Under the pieces are notes generated by a model, which was not told the DNA's origin, ran no database searches, and saw only the letters and a program-made list of their open reading frames with translations. A stretch of 24,629 bases of DNA from Bacillota bacterium (GTDB lineage Bacteria; Bacillota; Clostridia; Christensenellales; Aristaeellaceae): NCBI GenBank assembly GCA_023460055.1, contig JAEWRJ010000096.1, positions 1-24,629 on the forward strand. Reading direction: 5' to 3'. Positions 13,861 to 20,174 of this stretch are shown piece after piece. Position 1 is the first letter of the stretch, and each line of letters opens with the position of its first letter. The position numbers were made by a program, and so were the translations under genes.

Positions 13861-14892
13861 TCATCTGCCCAGCGCGCTTCCGAACGAACAGACCGGGAAC
13901 ACGCACTGCGGGCAATTGAGGCACAGGCCGCCATCACCCAGGGCGGCGATATCCTCCCGCTTCACCTTGACCCCCGCGAAGATCAGCGGCAGGAACACAT
14001 CCAGGCTGGTCACCTTGGCATGCAGCGAAGCCCCCGGCACGCCGACGATGGCCGCCTTGCCGTGATAGGCCAGCGTAAGCATGTTGCCCGGCTGCATCGG
14101 CACGCCCTGCATGACCAGCTCGGCCCCGCTGCCCTTGATGGCGGTCGGTGTCAGGTCATCGGGATCGACGGACATGCCGCCGGTCATCAGCAGCAGCTCA
14201 GCACCCTGATCGAGATAGCCCCGGATGGATTCAAGCAGTCGGGGCAGCTCATCCGGGCACTTGGTGACGCCAATGATCTGGGCCCCATAGGCCGGCAGCT
14301 TGGCCCGCAGCACAGGCTCAAACCTGTCCTTGATGCGCCCCTCATACACCTCATTTCCGGTGATGATCACGGCGGTCTTCAGCGGCTTGTAGGGCAGCAC
14401 GCTGAGCACCGGGGCGTTTTCGCTGGCGATGGCAACAGCCCGCTCCACCGTGCTCCGCTTGGTCACCAGGGGCACGATGCGCGCGCCGCCCAGCTTGTCC
14501 CCAGCCTTCACGGGGGTATTGCCATTGCGGCAGGCCACGGTATAGTCGCCCACGCTGTTGATCCCTCGCAAGGCCGGCTTGTTCATCAAAAACAGGCCGT
14601 CATACAGGGCGCTGAGGCCGATCTTGCCTTCAGTTGGCGCGCTGCGGGCGATTCCCTCGCCGATGAGTACATCCGCCAATGCTGCCGCCGCGTCATCCTC
14701 ATGCACCTCATCGGCTTCGGGCTCCCAGACGAATACATGCCGCTTGCCCATATCGCGAAGGACCTCGATGTCTTCTTCGCGGATCACGTGTCCCCTGGAA
14801 AACCGGACTCCCTTGAATCCATTCTCAAGAATGGCCGTCATATCATGGCACAGCGCTTCACCGACTGCCTGTTCTACCGCCAGCTTTCTCAT
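13861..14892 (-). CDS. MoeA-like molybdopterin-binding protein with C-terminal cysteine cluster
   Basis: 343-residue protein and first gene of the molybdenum operon. It has a MoCF/MoeA-type molybdopterin-binding core: VIITGNEVYEGRIKDRFEPV, LLLMTGGMSVDPDDLTPTAI, VPMQPGNMLTLAY and VGVPGASLHAKV. The N-terminal half (about 1-160) shows KRHVFVWE..EVHEDDAA and differs from true MoeA. The C-terminus carries C-x2-C-x2-C-x4-C in CLNCPQCVFPVCSFG, which may bind Zn or an Fe-S cluster. Homologues in Clostridia lie next to molybdoenzyme or Moco genes; the exact task (cofactor carrier, modifying or sensing) is not known. ATG 14892 follows GGGAG by seven bases; a GTG two codons upstream is less favoured. 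Confidence 0.85.
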   Translation of the reverse strand: MRKLAVEQAVGEALCHDMTAILENGFKGVRFSRGHVIREEDIEVLRDMGKRHVFVWEPEADEVHEDDAAAALADVLIGEGIARSAPTEGKIGLSALYDGLFLMNKPALRGINSVGDYTVACRNGNTPVKAGDKLGGARIVPLVTKRSTVERAVAIASENAPVLSVLPYKPLKTAVIITGNEVYEGRIKDRFEPVLRAKLPAYGAQIIGVTKCPDELPRLLESIRGYLDQGAELLLMTGGMSVDPDDLTPTAIKGSGAELVMQGVPMQPGNMLTLAYHGKAAIVGVPGASLHAKVTSLDVFLPLIFAGVKVKREDIAALGDGGLCLNCPQCVFPVCSFGSALGR

Positions 14893-15120
14893 CCGCACAC
14901 TCCCGCATAAAAATTAAGTGCCACCCGCTTTGACAACAAAACAGATGGCGCCCTGGGACGCGCAGGCAGGCATTTGTGCCCGCCTCTACACTGTCTCCTT
15001 CTCAAACACGGAAGGTCGGGGCGTTTCTGCCCCAGCCCTTTGCCCCCTTCGGGGCAAGGCTTCGGCGCCATGAGAGATGCTTTTAGGCGCTGAAGCTCGG
15101 AAACAACCGATATGAAGTTG
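14893..15120 (-). ncRNA. Candidate structured 5' leader RNA of the molybdenum operon
   Basis: About 230 transcribed bases without a frame. Read as minus-strand RNA, an 8-bp closing stem AUGGCGCC (15064-15071) with GGCGCCAU (14945-14952) encloses four hairpins. They are UUGCCCC-gaag-GGGGCAA (15040-15057), GGGGC/GCCCC (15018-15033), CCUUC/GAAGG (14997-15015) and AGGCGGGCA-caaa-UGCCUGCCU (14964-14985, one mismatch). The ribosome site GGGAG (14900-14904) can partly pair with AAGUG's complement at 14916-14920. The position suggests a cis-regulatory RNA such as a Moco-type riboswitch, but I cannot match a known consensus by eye; some hairpins may be repeats. Confidence 0.45.
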
Positions 15121-15125
15121 TGAAT

Positions 15126-15154
15126 ACATTATCATTATAGGCTTAGATTGTCAA
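15126..15154 (-). promoter_or_regulatory. Promoter of the molybdenum operon
   Basis: Minus-strand TTGACA (15149-15154), a 17-base spacer and TAATGT (15126-15131). A consensus -35 in an AT-rich patch marks the likely start of the transcript that runs to the terminator at 6681. Confidence 0.7.
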
Positions 15155-15269
15155 TAGATATGTCCAATCAAGGCATAGGATGAACAAGTTAGATATAGCT
15201 AATTTTTATCTTCCACCATCCCCGCGGCACATGAACCATGGCCCCTGGCCGCTGTGATATGGCGCCGCG

Positions 15270-15304
15270 TGCTATACTGTCATCGGTGAATTGCCATTCA
15301 CCGA
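15270..15304 (+). promoter_or_regulatory. Extended -10 promoter and 9-bp dyad before the gamma carbonic anhydrase gene
   Basis: TGCTATACT (15270-15278) is an extended -10 box. Four bases after it begins a perfect dyad TCGGTGAAT-tgcc-ATTCACCGA (15283-15304) covering the likely start point, followed by GAGGAG and the ATG at 15330. It could be an operator or a stabilising 5' hairpin. No clear -35 is present. Confidence 0.55.
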
Positions 15305-15329
15305 TCAACAGATCAAGAGGAGATCCCGC

Positions 15330-15827
15330 ATGAAACAGCCGTCGATCGACAAGACCGCCACCGTACTGCCCGGAGCAATGATTACGGGCGATGTCACCAT
15401 ATCCGCCAGGGCCAATATCTGGTACAACGCGGTCATCCGGGGCGATATGGCCCCCATCAGCATCGGGGAACGCACCAACATACAGGATGGCAGCATCGTT
15501 CATGTGGATGAACGCTTTCCCACCCATATCGGCAGCGACGTGACCGTCGGCCACGGCTGCATCCTGCACGGCTGCGCCGTGGGCGACCATGTACTCATTG
15601 GCATGGGCAGCATCGTACTCAACGGCGCTATCTTGGAGGATGGCTGCATGCTGGGCGCCGGTTCCCTGGTCACAGAGGGTACCGTGATCCCTGCCGGGAT
15701 GCTCGCCTTCGGCCGCCCGGCCAAGGCCATCCGCCCCGTCAAGCCGGAGGAAACAGAAGGCCAGCGACAAAATATTGAACATTACCTGGCTATGGCGCGG
15801 GAGCACGGGGAGATGGAGAAGCGATAG
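15330..15827 (+). CDS. Gamma-class carbonic anhydrase family protein
   Basis: 165-residue left-handed beta-helix (hexapeptide repeat) protein of the gamma carbonic anhydrase / PaaY / YrdA family. Hexapeptide rungs are seen from about residue 11 to 130 (AMITGDVTIS, ANIWYNAVIRGD, ISIGERTNIQDGSIVHVD). Metal-ligand candidates are His58 in SIVHVD and His75 and His80 in VGHGCILHGC, spaced as in the archaeal enzyme. The tail is a charged helix. Such proteins are trimeric cytosolic zinc or iron enzymes, though many lack proven CO2 hydration activity. ATG 15330 has GAGGAG seven bases upstream. The last codons and stop lie inside the first unit of the adjacent repeat array. Confidence 0.9.
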   Translation: MKQPSIDKTATVLPGAMITGDVTISARANIWYNAVIRGDMAPISIGERTNIQDGSIVHVDERFPTHIGSDVTVGHGCILHGCAVGDHVLIGMGSIVLNGAILEDGCMLGAGSLVTEGTVIPAGMLAFGRPAKAIRPVKPEETEGQRQNIEHYLAMAREHGEMEKR

Positions 15828-15940
15828 GGGTTACGATTGGGAAGCAATGGGGATTACGATTGGAAAGCGATGGGGGTTACGATTGGGAAGCGATGGGGGT
15901 TACGATTGGGAAGCGATGGGGAAGCAATGGGGGTACGAAC
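15818..15940. repeat. 23-base tandem repeat, four full and two partial copies
   Basis: Units GAAGCGATGGGGGTTACGATTGG-like at 15818-15840, 15841-15863, 15864-15886 and 15887-15909, then a truncated copy (15910-15920) and a final one (15921-15940). Unit 1 contains the stop codon of the carbonic anhydrase gene. There are no unique spacers, so it is not a CRISPR. The unit is the reverse complement of the linker CGTAACCCCCACTGCTTCCC at 15989-16008, so the two halves can pair. Confidence 0.9.
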
Positions 15941-15954
15941 CACGCCGTCCCTGC

Positions 15955-16092
15955 CGCTTCCCATGGCCGAAGGCCATGCTCCCCAAACCGTAACCCCCAC
16001 TGCTTCCCGCGGCTGAAAGCCGCGCTTCCCTACCGCTTCCCGTGGCCGAAGGCCACGCTTCCCTACTGCTTCCCACGGCTTTCAGCCGTGCG
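15955..16092. repeat. Array of four hairpins with compensatory stems (REP-like)
   Basis: Linkers GCTTCCC alternate with hairpins CATGGCC-gaa-GGCCATG (15962-15978), GCGGCT-gaa-AGCCGC (16009-16023), CGTGGCC-gaa-GGCCACG (16041-16057) and CACGGCT-ttc-AGCCGTG (16074-16090). Stem bases change in matching pairs, so pairing is conserved while sequence is not. The last hairpin contains the stop codon of the Gfo/Idh gene. With the tandem repeat it fills the gap between two convergent genes and may help end transcription from both sides. Confidence 0.85.
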
Positions 16093-17044
16093 TTCCCAGC
16101 ACCTCGTCAAATATCAAAGCGCAGTCGAGCGTGTCGGACAAGGGCATGATGTCGCTTTCCTTCTTCCCCTCGCGGATGAGCCCGCCGAAGTGATCGATCT
16201 GGTAGATGAAATTATCCTGGGCCCCTTCGTCGAACTCCTCCAGCAGCGTCCCGTCCTCCGCGTACAGCAGGGCTTTATCCGCGCGGAAGAAATCGGACGG
16301 GATCCTGATAGATCCCTTCTCGCCGAAGATATTCACCCGTTCAGGGGCATCATACACGATGCTTGAGGTTGCCGTGCCGATGGCCCCGCCATCGTATATC
16401 AGATTGACCACCGATATCTCGTCAACCTGTGTGGGCCCCATTTGTAAAGCGCCGGTGACCCGATCCGGCCTGCCCAGCAGCCCTGTGATGTATTCAACGC
16501 AATATACGCCGATATCATACAGCGCCCCGCCGCCCAGATCTTTCCTATACAGCCTGTTCTGCGGATCGTCAGGCCCACGGAAGCAGAACGAGGCCTCGAT
16601 CAGGCGGACCTTGCCGATCCTTCCCTCGTCCACCCACCGCTTCACCTGCCGGTAGGCCGGCAAAAACCGCGTCCACATCGCCTCCATCAGCAGGACCTTG
16701 CTGTCGCGGGCGCAAATGATCATCTCCCGCGCGTCCGCGGCTGTCATCGCCATGGGCTTCTCGCACAGCACGGACTTTCCGGCCTTCATGCACTGTTTGG
16801 CAATCGGCAGATGCACATCATTGGTCACGCCGATGTACACGGCGTCTATCCCCTCAGCCGCCAGCAGATCCTCCAGTTTGTCAAAGGCCAGGCAGCCGGG
16901 GAAATTGCCCGCCAGGACCTCGGCCCGCTCTATGTGCCTGTTATAGACCGCCCGAACGGCCATACCCTCAGCGCCGGCTACTACCTTTGCAAACCGAGTT
17001 GAGATGCCGCCCGCGCCGATGATGCCCCAATTGATCGTCTTCAT
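16082..17044 (-). CDS. Gfo/Idh/MocA family NAD(P)-dependent oxidoreductase
   Basis: 320-residue cytosolic oxidoreductase. The N-terminal Rossmann fold has WGIIGAGGISTRFAKV (residues 5-20), and the catalytic-lysine motif is VLCEKPMAM (about 94-102). The C-terminal alpha/beta domain has GGGALYDIGVYCVEY and DEISVVNLIYDGG. This pattern fits the dimeric dihydrodiol dehydrogenase / glucose-fructose oxidoreductase-like branch that acts on sugars or sugar derivatives; the substrate is unknown. ATG 17044 is favoured by GGAGG seven bases upstream over the longer frame. Its final codons and TGA are part of the hairpin array. It follows the MBL-fold gene by 14 bases, so the two are probably one transcript. 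Confidence 0.9.
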   Translation of the reverse strand: MKTINWGIIGAGGISTRFAKVVAGAEGMAVRAVYNRHIERAEVLAGNFPGCLAFDKLEDLLAAEGIDAVYIGVTNDVHLPIAKQCMKAGKSVLCEKPMAMTAADAREMIICARDSKVLLMEAMWTRFLPAYRQVKRWVDEGRIGKVRLIEASFCFRGPDDPQNRLYRKDLGGGALYDIGVYCVEYITGLLGRPDRVTGALQMGPTQVDEISVVNLIYDGGAIGTATSSIVYDAPERVNIFGEKGSIRIPSDFFRADKALLYAEDGTLLEEFDEGAQDNFIYQIDHFGGLIREGKKESDIMPLSDTLDCALIFDEVLGTHG

Positions 17045-17058
17045 GATATTTCCTCCCG

Positions 17059-17760
17059 TCAAGGGGCTGATACCAGCTCGCCCCCGTGATAGCACAGAAT
17101 CCTCCCTGCCCGCATATCAAGCAGCATGTCCATGGCGTCCCGGGCCTGCTCCATATCCAGCGCGAACCCCGGATTGGCCAGGGCCGGGCGGCCCTTGTCC
17201 GATATCATCGCGTCGCCCGCGATGATGGTATCCTGTCCCCTGAGCCACAGGGAGATGTGGCCCGGCGTATGGCCGGGCGTCGCGATCACTTCACAGCCGC
17301 CGCACCAGGGCAGCACATCGCCGTCCTCCAGCGTTTTATCCACGCTTATCGGCTCCACCCGCCGCAGCAGATCGCAAAACCAGCGGCCAAAGGCCTGCTG
17401 CTCCGGCGGCAGGGTCTTTTGCAGGTCCTCCGCCTGCTGCAATCTCCAGGGCTTTTCATCACCCGAAATATAGGGCGCTTCCAGTGAAGAGGCATAGACC
17501 TTCACCCGCGGATATTTGCGCTTGAAAGCAGCCGCAGCACCCATGTGGTCATGGTCGTGATGGGTCAGCAGGATCGCGGTGATGTTCTCCCCGCCCAGGC
17601 CGTGCAATGCCAGCTGCGCCTCGATCAGGGGGAGCGACCCCACAAAGCCGCAGTCGATCAGCACACAGCCCCATTCGTCCCGCAGCAGTACCGGGTGGAT
17701 CGCCTCGGCCCGATCACCCGTGGGCATAACCAGGTCAAGCATGATGATCTTTCCGTCCAT
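17059..17760 (-). CDS. MBL-fold metallo-hydrolase
   Basis: 233-residue metallo-beta-lactamase-fold protein with the complete metal site: THHDHDHMGA (the HxHxDH motif, about 66-75), ATPGHTPGHIS, AGDAMIS and a last His in CYHGGE. The fold suggests a two-zinc (or iron) hydrolase acting on a thioester, lactone or similar ester. The insert PYISGDEKPWRLQQAEDLQK may shape the pocket. The substrate is not predictable. The start at 17760 has AAGGAT upstream. It is followed by the Gfo/Idh/MocA gene after 14 bases, suggesting a small catabolic or detoxifying pair. A weak TGCTATAGC box at about 17800 could be the promoter. Confidence 0.88.
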   Translation of the reverse strand: MDGKIIMLDLVMPTGDRAEAIHPVLLRDEWGCVLIDCGFVGSLPLIEAQLALHGLGGENITAILLTHHDHDHMGAAAAFKRKYPRVKVYASSLEAPYISGDEKPWRLQQAEDLQKTLPPEQQAFGRWFCDLLRRVEPISVDKTLEDGDVLPWCGGCEVIATPGHTPGHISLWLRGQDTIIAGDAMISDKGRPALANPGFALDMEQARDAMDMLLDMRAGRILCYHGGELVSAP

Positions 17761-17830
17761 ACACTTATCCTTTCATAAACCAGGCGGGCTAATCAGTCCC
17801 GGCTATAGCAGCCGTATGGGTAGATAAATA

Positions 17831-17866
17831 AAAAAGCCCGGATTCCTTTGAAGAATCCGGGTTTTT
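17831..17866 (-). terminator. Intrinsic terminator of the tRNA operon
   Basis: Stem CCCGGATTC (17837-17845) with GAATCCGGG (17853-17861), a 7-base loop, flanked by A-runs on the left and T-runs on the right. It works on the minus strand for the tRNA genes (the tail is CTTTTTTATTT) and could also stop plus-strand transcripts. Confidence 0.9.
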
Positions 17867-17868
17867 CT

Positions 17869-17944
17869 TGGTGCGCCATCAGGGACTTGAACCCGGGACA
17901 CCCTGATTAAGAGTCAGGTGCTCTACCAACTGAGCTAATGGCGC
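17869..17944 (-). tRNA. tRNA-Lys(CTT)
   Basis: Cloverleaf with acceptor GCGCCAT/ATGGCGC, anticodon stem CCTGA/TCAGG and loop CTCTTAA giving anticodon CTT. Discriminator A and CCA are encoded. The T-stem CCGGG/CCCTG has one C-U mismatch (position 50-64). It is the last gene of the operon. Confidence 0.95.
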
Positions 17945-17948
17945 ATAA

Positions 17949-18022
17949 TGGAGCGGGTGATGGGAATCGAACCCACGTGACCAGCTTGGAAGGCTGGAGC
18001 TCTGCCATTGAGCTACACCCGC
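17949..18022 (-). tRNA. tRNA-Gly(TCC)
   Basis: Acceptor GCGGGTG/CACCCGC, anticodon stem CCAGC/GCTGG, loop CTTCCAA with anticodon TCC. T-arm GTGGG-TTCGATT-CCCAT; discriminator T and CCA are encoded. Confidence 0.96.
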
Positions 18023-18044
18023 GCAGCCGAACCAGGATGGAAAG

Positions 18045-18120
18045 TGGAGCGGTAGACGAGACTCGGACTCGCGACCTCAACCTTGGCAAGGTTGCGCTCT
18101 ACCAACTGAGCTACTACCGC
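18045..18120 (-). tRNA. tRNA-Gly(GCC)
   Basis: Acceptor GCGGTAG/CTACCGC, anticodon stem CAACC/GGTTG, loop TTGCCAA with anticodon GCC; CCA is encoded. The T-loop reads TCCGAGT instead of TTCGAGT, so the nearly universal U55 (pseudouridine site) is C. Confidence 0.95.
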
Positions 18121-18125
18121 ATGAT

Positions 18126-18209
18126 TGGTGCGGACGAAGAGACTTGAACTCTTACGCCGTAAGGCACTAGATCCTAAGTCTAGCGCGTCTGCCATTCCGC
18201 CACGCCCGC
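18126..18209 (-). tRNA. tRNA-Leu(TAG)
   Basis: Class II tRNA with a long variable arm (GCCTTACGGCGT). Acceptor GCGGGCG/CGTCCGC (one wobble), anticodon loop CTTAGGA with anticodon TAG. T-arm AAGAG-TTCAAGT-CTCTT; CCA is encoded. Confidence 0.96.
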
Positions 18210-18234
18210 ACAGCCACAAGCATTTGACCGAAAA

Positions 18235-18310
18235 TGGTGACCCATCCGCGACTCGAACGCGGGACACCTTGATTAAAAGTCAAGTGCTCTGCCAACTGAG
18301 CTAATGGGTC
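18235..18310 (-). tRNA. tRNA-Lys(TTT)
   Basis: Acceptor GACCCAT/ATGGGTC, anticodon stem CTTGA/TCAAG, loop CTTTTAA with anticodon TTT. Perfect T-stem CCGCG/CGCGG; CCA is encoded. Confidence 0.97.
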
Positions 18311-18314
18311 AGGA

Positions 18315-18389
18315 TGGCTGGGGTGGCAGGGATCGAACCTACGAATGCGGGAGTCAAAGTCCCGTGCCTTACCGCTTGGCGACACCCCA
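18315..18389 (-). tRNA. tRNA-Gln(TTG)
   Basis: Acceptor TGGGGTG/CACCCCA, anticodon stem CGGGA/TCCCG, loop CTTTGAC with anticodon TTG. Discriminator G and CCA are encoded. Confidence 0.97.
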
Positions 18390-18410
18390 ACATCCGGTAC
18401 GTGGCCGAAA

Positions 18411-18486
18411 TGGGGTGGGTAGTCGGATTTGAACCGACGACATCCAGATCCACAATCTGGCGCTCTAACCACTGAACTATACCCAC
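18411..18486 (-). tRNA. tRNA-His(GTG)
   Basis: Acceptor GTGGGTA/TACCCAC, anticodon stem CCAGA/TCTGG, loop TTGTGGA with anticodon GTG. C73 and an encoded G at position -1 (18487) mark it as tRNA-His; CCA is encoded. Confidence 0.97.
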
Positions 18487-18494
18487 CACGAGGT

Positions 18495-18571
<77 letters not shown>

Positions 18572-18633
18572 ATCACCGTCGGTACAGCGAGCGAAGGGAA
18601 ACCCGAGGAATCCATTCCTGCTGACAAGTTGAG

Positions 18634-18662
18634 ATATTAGCACAAGCCGGGCCGGCTGTCAA
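18634..18662 (-). promoter_or_regulatory. Promoter of the tRNA operon
   Basis: Minus-strand TTGACA (18657-18662), exactly 17 bases, then TAATAT (18634-18639). A near-consensus strong sigma-A promoter, 60 bases before tRNA-Arg. Confidence 0.85.
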
Positions 18663-18682
18663 CATCGGATTGTTCTTTTCTG

Positions 18683-18688
18683 TATAAT
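18683..18688 (+). promoter_or_regulatory. Possible -10 box for the MFS gene
   Basis: TATAAT at 18683-18688 on the plus strand, with TG directly before it but no good -35. It is back to back with the tRNA promoter. Confidence 0.4.
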
Positions 18689-18890
18689 TTTGAGAGGCCT
18701 TGGTTTTACAGCCGGCAATACCTTATTTTATTATGCGCGGCAGGCCTCGGGAGAGCCTTCGGCCGGTGTTTTAGTTAAAGAAGCTTGTGTCAAAACGCCT
18801 CAAAAGAGGTATACATATATCCAGCGCTTGTGGAAACATCCGGCAGCGCTGACTTCCCGGCCTGCCGGTTACAAAAGAAAGAGGAATTCT
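18689..18890 (+). other. Long untranslated leader of the MFS gene
   Basis: About 200 bases between the TATAAT box and the MFS start. The open frame through it starts at 18690 but has no ribosome site and no transporter-like sequence, so I treat it as leader. A hairpin CAGCGCT/AGCGCTG (18822-18828, 18845-18851) lies 40 bases before the start codon. No known riboswitch was recognised. Confidence 0.45.
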
Positions 18891-20102
18891 ATGACCAACT
18901 GGAAACGCAATGCGGTCTTATTCATCACCGGCCAGTTCCTGTCGATGTTCGGTTCCATGCTGGTGCAGTACGCGATCACCTGGCAGATCACGCTGGAGAC
19001 AAAGTCCGGCATCATCATGACACTGTTCACCTGCGCGTCTCTTTTGCCGATGGTGTTCGTCTCCCCCTTCGCGGGCGTATGGGCGGACCGGTATAACCGC
19101 AAGCATCTCATTGTCATAGCCGATGCCGCCATCGCGCTGGTTACGCTGGGGCTCGCCCTCGCGTACATCTCAGGCTACAGAAACATCTGGATGATGCTGA
19201 TCGTTGTGGCGGCCCGTTCCTTCGGCCAGGGAATACAGCAGCCTGCCGTGAGCGCGATGATCCCCCAGATCGTCCCGCCCGAAAGCCTGCTGCGCTTCAA
19301 CGGCATCCAAAGCTCCATCCAGTCGCTCAATATGTTCGCGGCCCCCATGGCTGCCGGCGCGCTGCTGTCCTTCATGCCGATCGAGCGCATCTTCTTTATT
19401 GATGTCGCGACGGCAGCGGCAGGCATAAGCATCATCTTTATATTCGTCAAAGTATCGGGCCTGCCCCGCAAGGAGAAGGCGCAGGCGGGCCTCAAGGCGT
19501 ACGTTGAGGAGATGCGCGAGGGGCTCAGGTACATCGGCTCGCAGCCCTGGCTGAAAGCGGTGATCATGTTCAGCGCCTTCTTCAGCTTTTTCGCGTCGCC
19601 GGCGGCTCTGCTGACCCCCTTGCAGACCGCGCGCGCCTTCGGCGATGATGTATGGCGGCTGACGGCCATCGAGATCCTGTTCTCGCTGGGCGCCGCGGCC
19701 GGCGGCGTCATCATGTCCATCTGGGGAGGGTTCAAGAACAAAGCGCATACGATCGCTTTTGCCTGCGCGCTCTTTGGGCTGACATCGGTATTGCTGGGGA
19801 GCGTGCCTGTTTTCCCGGTCTATCTGGCTGTGATGCTTGCCTGCGGCCTCACGATACCGATGTTCCACACCCCGAGCATGACCCTGATGCAAACGAAAAT
19901 GGAGCCGGATAAGATGGGGCGCGTGTTCAGCGTGATGACGATGTTTTCAGGTCTTGCGATGCCGCTTGGCATGGCCGTGTTCGGCCCCCTGGGAGACGCC
20001 ATGAAGATCGAGTGGCTGCTGATCGCGACAGGCACGGTCATCCTGATCGGCGGCCTGGCGCTGCCCAGGTCAAAAGCGCTCTTAGATGCGGGAAAGCCTT
20101 GA
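18891..20102 (+). CDS. MFS transporter (EntS/MefA-like drug or siderophore exporter family)
   Basis: 403-residue membrane protein with about twelve hydrophobic segments. The first starts at AVLFITGQFLSMFGSMLVQYA. The MFS motif A between helices 2 and 3 is GVWADRYNRK (about 56-65). GQGIQQPAVSAMIPQIVP and the central loop with KVSGLPRKEKAQ fit the MFS_3 group that includes enterobactin exporter EntS and macrolide efflux protein Mef. The substrate is unknown; small-molecule export by proton antiport is the family role. ATG 18891 is chosen because GAGGA lies five bases upstream; earlier in-frame codons are unlike transporter sequence. The DUF2130 gene follows after 72 bases. Confidence 0.88.
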   Translation: MTNWKRNAVLFITGQFLSMFGSMLVQYAITWQITLETKSGIIMTLFTCASLLPMVFVSPFAGVWADRYNRKHLIVIADAAIALVTLGLALAYISGYRNIWMMLIVVAARSFGQGIQQPAVSAMIPQIVPPESLLRFNGIQSSIQSLNMFAAPMAAGALLSFMPIERIFFIDVATAAAGISIIFIFVKVSGLPRKEKAQAGLKAYVEEMREGLRYIGSQPWLKAVIMFSAFFSFFASPAALLTPLQTARAFGDDVWRLTAIEILFSLGAAAGGVIMSIWGGFKNKAHTIAFACALFGLTSVLLGSVPVFPVYLAVMLACGLTIPMFHTPSMTLMQTKMEPDKMGRVFSVMTMFSGLAMPLGMAVFGPLGDAMKIEWLLIATGTVILIGGLALPRSKALLDAGKP

Positions 20103-20174
20103 CGGAGGGCCTGCCATCGGATACAGTCTGTACGGACTGGTTTATCCATACATATTGCCGTGAAGGAGATTCCC

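Noticed and set aside
13846..14910. Long plus-strand open frame (354 codons) opposite the molybdopterin-binding gene
   Set aside because: It is a mirror of the real minus-strand gene; the protein is His/Gln-rich with no domain, and it has no ribosome site.
14918..14926. GGGTGGCAC on the minus strand, like the T-box antiterminator core
   Set aside because: The match stops after nine bases. No specifier loop, terminator alternative or aminoacylation gene is present, so a T-box is not supported.
15818..15940. CRISPR array
   Set aside because: The 23-base units are directly adjacent with no unique spacers, and no cas genes are in the window.
15775..15993. Open frame encoding GYDWEAMG-type repeats
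   Set aside because: It is a by-product of the 23-base tandem repeat, overlaps the carbonic anhydrase end in another frame and lacks a ribosome site.
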